A stretch of DNA of 6,082 bases from Sutterellaceae bacterium. GTDB lineage: Bacteria > Pseudomonadota > Gammaproteobacteria > Burkholderiales > Burkholderiaceae_F. Positions within the stretch are counted from its first letter, which is position 1. The number at the start of each line of letters is the position of its first letter. The position numbers and the translations under genes are program-made. Of the stretch, positions 4,611 through 6,082 are shown one piece after another. Location of the stretch: the NCBI GenBank assembly GCA_030531135.1, contig JAUNOJ010000109.1, positions 1 to 6,082 on the forward strand, in the 5' to 3' direction. Below the pieces are notes generated by a model. The model was not told the origin of the DNA. It did not search any database and worked only from the letters and a program-made list of their open reading frames with translations.

Positions 4611-6082
4611 ATGAAAACGCAAGCATTTCGAACGACTGCCGTTGCGGCAATTTTGTGCGGGGTTGCTTCTGTTGCAACCGCAACCGTCACTGCCGGCACA
4701 TATACGGGGGAGGCGCCCGGCAAAATGAGCACCGTTCGGGCAACGGTCACGCTTTCGGCCGACGGGCGCATCGACGACGTCACGCTCGACGTTTCGGGAG
4801 AAACGCCGGAGTTGGGTGGAGCGGCCGCCAAAAAGATTGCGCCTGAAATCGTGGCAACGCAAAGCACGGCGGTCGACGCCGTAAGCGGCGCCACCGTTTC
4901 GTCGCAAGCGATCAAAAACGCCGTGGTTGCCGCCCTTGTCAAGGCCGGTGCCGATCCCAAAAAGTACGACGTGAAGGTGCAAAAGAAGATCGGTCCCGAT
5001 GAGGTGATTTCCGCCGATGTGGTCGTTGTCGGTGCCGGAGCCTCGGGAACGGCGGCGGCGCTCGCCGCTGCCGAGTCCGGAGCCAAGGTCGTCGTGCTCG
5101 AAAAGACACCGGCGGCGGGCGGCGCTTCCAAGATCGCTATGGGTCTTTTTGCCGTGGAAAGCCGACAGCAAAAGGAAATGTTCAAAAACGATCCCGAAAT
5201 GCTCAAAGTGCTCAGCAAAGACGCACTCTACACCGAGCTTATGGATTACAACCACTACTTGAGCAATGCTCAAATCACGCGTCGCGTCGTGGATATGTCG
5301 GGTGACACCGTCGATTGGTTGCACGGTTATGGCGCAGACTTTAAGCTCGTCGAAGACAATATCCAGCAAGGGCAAGACCCTTATCCCTTGCGCTGGAGAA
5401 TCTATCATCGCTATGTCGACAGTCCCGCTGCCTTCAAGAATATGTACACGGCTTTGGGCAAAATGGGCGGCAAACTGATGACGCAAACGCGTGCGTTTGA
5501 CCTTGAACAAGATAAAGACGGTAACGTCACGGCCGTGATTGCCCAAAAAGCCGACGGTGCCAAGTTAACGGTGAAAACCAAAGCCGTCGTGATCGCTTCG
5601 GGCGGTTTCGGGGGCGACGCCAAGCACTTGGCGAAGGCCATGGAAAGCGAAAACATCACGCAGCGCATCGCTTGGAGCAATAACGGCGAGGGGCTTGAGA
5701 TGGCTTGGAAGGCCGGCGCGCAGAAGTTGGGCGAAAACCATGCTCTGATTCATGGAGCGGAATTTGACGGGCTGGCAACCTCGGCATCCAAAAACGGTAG
5801 CCACATGGTCGACGCCAACGTTTTGGTGCGTGTTTTGAAAACACCCTTGATGTGGGTCGATACGGCCGGTCATCGCTTTGCCAACGAAGAGTTGGTTTAC
5901 GACACCGTGTATTGGTCAAACGCCGGTTATTCGATCGGCGGCAAGTATTTTGTGATCGTCGACGGCGCAACGTTGGATGCCTATACGGCAGACAAAATCC
6001 CGTTTGAACGAAACCTCGCGCATTCCACGTTCGTAAGAGCGGGGTCAAGCGAGGTTGACGAAGTCAATTTTTCTCTATATCA
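4611..6082 (+). CDS. Periplasmic flavin-dependent reductase, FMN-binding plus fumarate reductase-like FAD domain (C-terminus beyond right edge)
   Basis: 490 codons are visible without a stop, so the gene is cut by the window edge. Residues 1 to about 24-28 form a Sec-type signal peptide (K2, R7, then a hydrophobic stretch ending in ATA or VTA). Residues about 30-112 are an FMN_bind domain with DAVSGAT (89-95), matching the ApbE flavinylation motif Dxx(S/T)GAT; Thr95 would carry covalent FMN. From about 134 an FAD-binding flavoprotein domain begins: GAGASG (141-146), Glu164 in VVLEK for the FAD ribose, GGAS (170-173), MGLFAVESRQQKE (177-189), ASGGFGG (329-335), NGEGLEMAWKAGA (358-370) and GHRFANE (420-426). 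The only cysteine is in the signal peptide, so this part has no c-type haem. The architecture is that of urocanate/fumarate reductases that receive electrons from a membrane quinol-oxidising cytochrome and reduce an organic acceptor. The position matching the catalytic Arg402 of Shewanella fumarate reductase appears to be Tyr430, so fumarate is unlikely to be the substrate. The start is supported by GGAGAG. Confidence 0.88.
   Translation, partial: MKTQAFRTTAVAAILCGVASVATATVTAGTYTGEAPGKMSTVRATVTLSADGRIDDVTLDVSGETPELGGAAAKKIAPEIVATQSTAVDAVSGATVSSQAIKNAVVAALVKAGADPKKYDVKVQKKIGPDEVISADVVVVGAGASGTAAALAAAESGAKVVVLEKTPAAGGASKIAMGLFAVESRQQKEMFKNDPEMLKVLSKDALYTELMDYNHYLSNAQITRRVVDMSGDTVDWLHGYGADFKLVEDNIQQGQDPYPLRWRIYHRYVDSPAAFKNMYTALGKMGGKLMTQTRAFDLEQDKDGNVTAVIAQKADGAKLTVKTKAVVIASGGFGGDAKHLAKAMESENITQRIAWSNNGEGLEMAWKAGAQKLGENHALIHGAEFDGLATSASKNGSHMVDANVLVRVLKTPLMWVDTAGHRFANEELVYDTVYWSNAGYSIGGKYFVIVDGATLDAYTADKIPFERNLAHSTFVRAGSSEVDEVNFSLY

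Noticed and set aside
4641..4660. Lipoprotein signal at Cys16 of the flavoprotein
   Set aside because: The residues before the cysteine (A-I-L) do not fit a lipobox, and the hydrophobic segment continues past it to a normal AxA-like cleavage site.
4485..5546. Long minus-strand open frames opposite the flavoprotein and its promoter
   Set aside because: Low-complexity Ser/Thr/Arg-rich translations typical of antisense shadows; the plus strand encodes clear FMN and FAD motifs.

Overview
The window looks like chromosomal DNA of a betaproteobacterium. My best guess is a gut member of the Sutterellaceae (Sutterella or Parasutterella type). The reasons are the Hda sequence type, purM next to hda, and a secreted flavin-dependent reductase with an FMN-binding domain, a class that is expanded in these organisms. 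This assignment rests on remembered family features, not on a search.

Layout. (1) Positions 1-118, minus strand: the first 39 codons of a LysR-type regulator that runs off the left edge. (2) Positions 119-418: a divergent control region with a perfect 14-bp palindrome and a possible leader hairpin. (3) Positions 419-2479, plus strand: a two-gene unit. The first gene encodes a cytoplasmic right-handed beta-helix protein of the DUF3737 type, function unknown. The second, 15 bp later, encodes a MalY/PatB-type PLP-dependent C-S lyase/aminotransferase. (4) Positions 2497-2540: a strong bidirectional terminator between convergent genes. (5) Positions 2568-3596, minus strand: purM (AIR synthetase, de novo purine synthesis). 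(6) Positions 3597-3784: the divergent purM/hda promoter region, with an extended -10 for hda. (7) Positions 3785-4441, plus strand: hda, the AAA+ protein that helps the beta clamp switch off DnaA after initiation; it carries a visible clamp-binding motif. (8) Positions 4442-4610: a promoter region in which two overlapping palindromes fill the -35/-10 spacer. (9) Positions 4611-6082, plus strand: a periplasmic flavoprotein, truncated by the right edge. It has a signal peptide, a covalent-FMN domain and a fumarate-reductase-like FAD domain.

purM and hda are housekeeping genes. The two accessory parts are the LysR / DUF3737 / C-S lyase cluster on the left and the flavoprotein on the right. The cluster looks like a small regulated metabolic unit, possibly for a sulfur-containing amino acid or related thioether. 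The flavoprotein has the architecture of soluble anaerobic respiratory reductases (urocanate/fumarate reductase type), but by eye it lacks the arginine and glutamate residues that deliver protons in fumarate reductases, so its electron acceptor is probably something else. No RNA genes, CRISPR arrays, insertion sequences or integration sites were seen.
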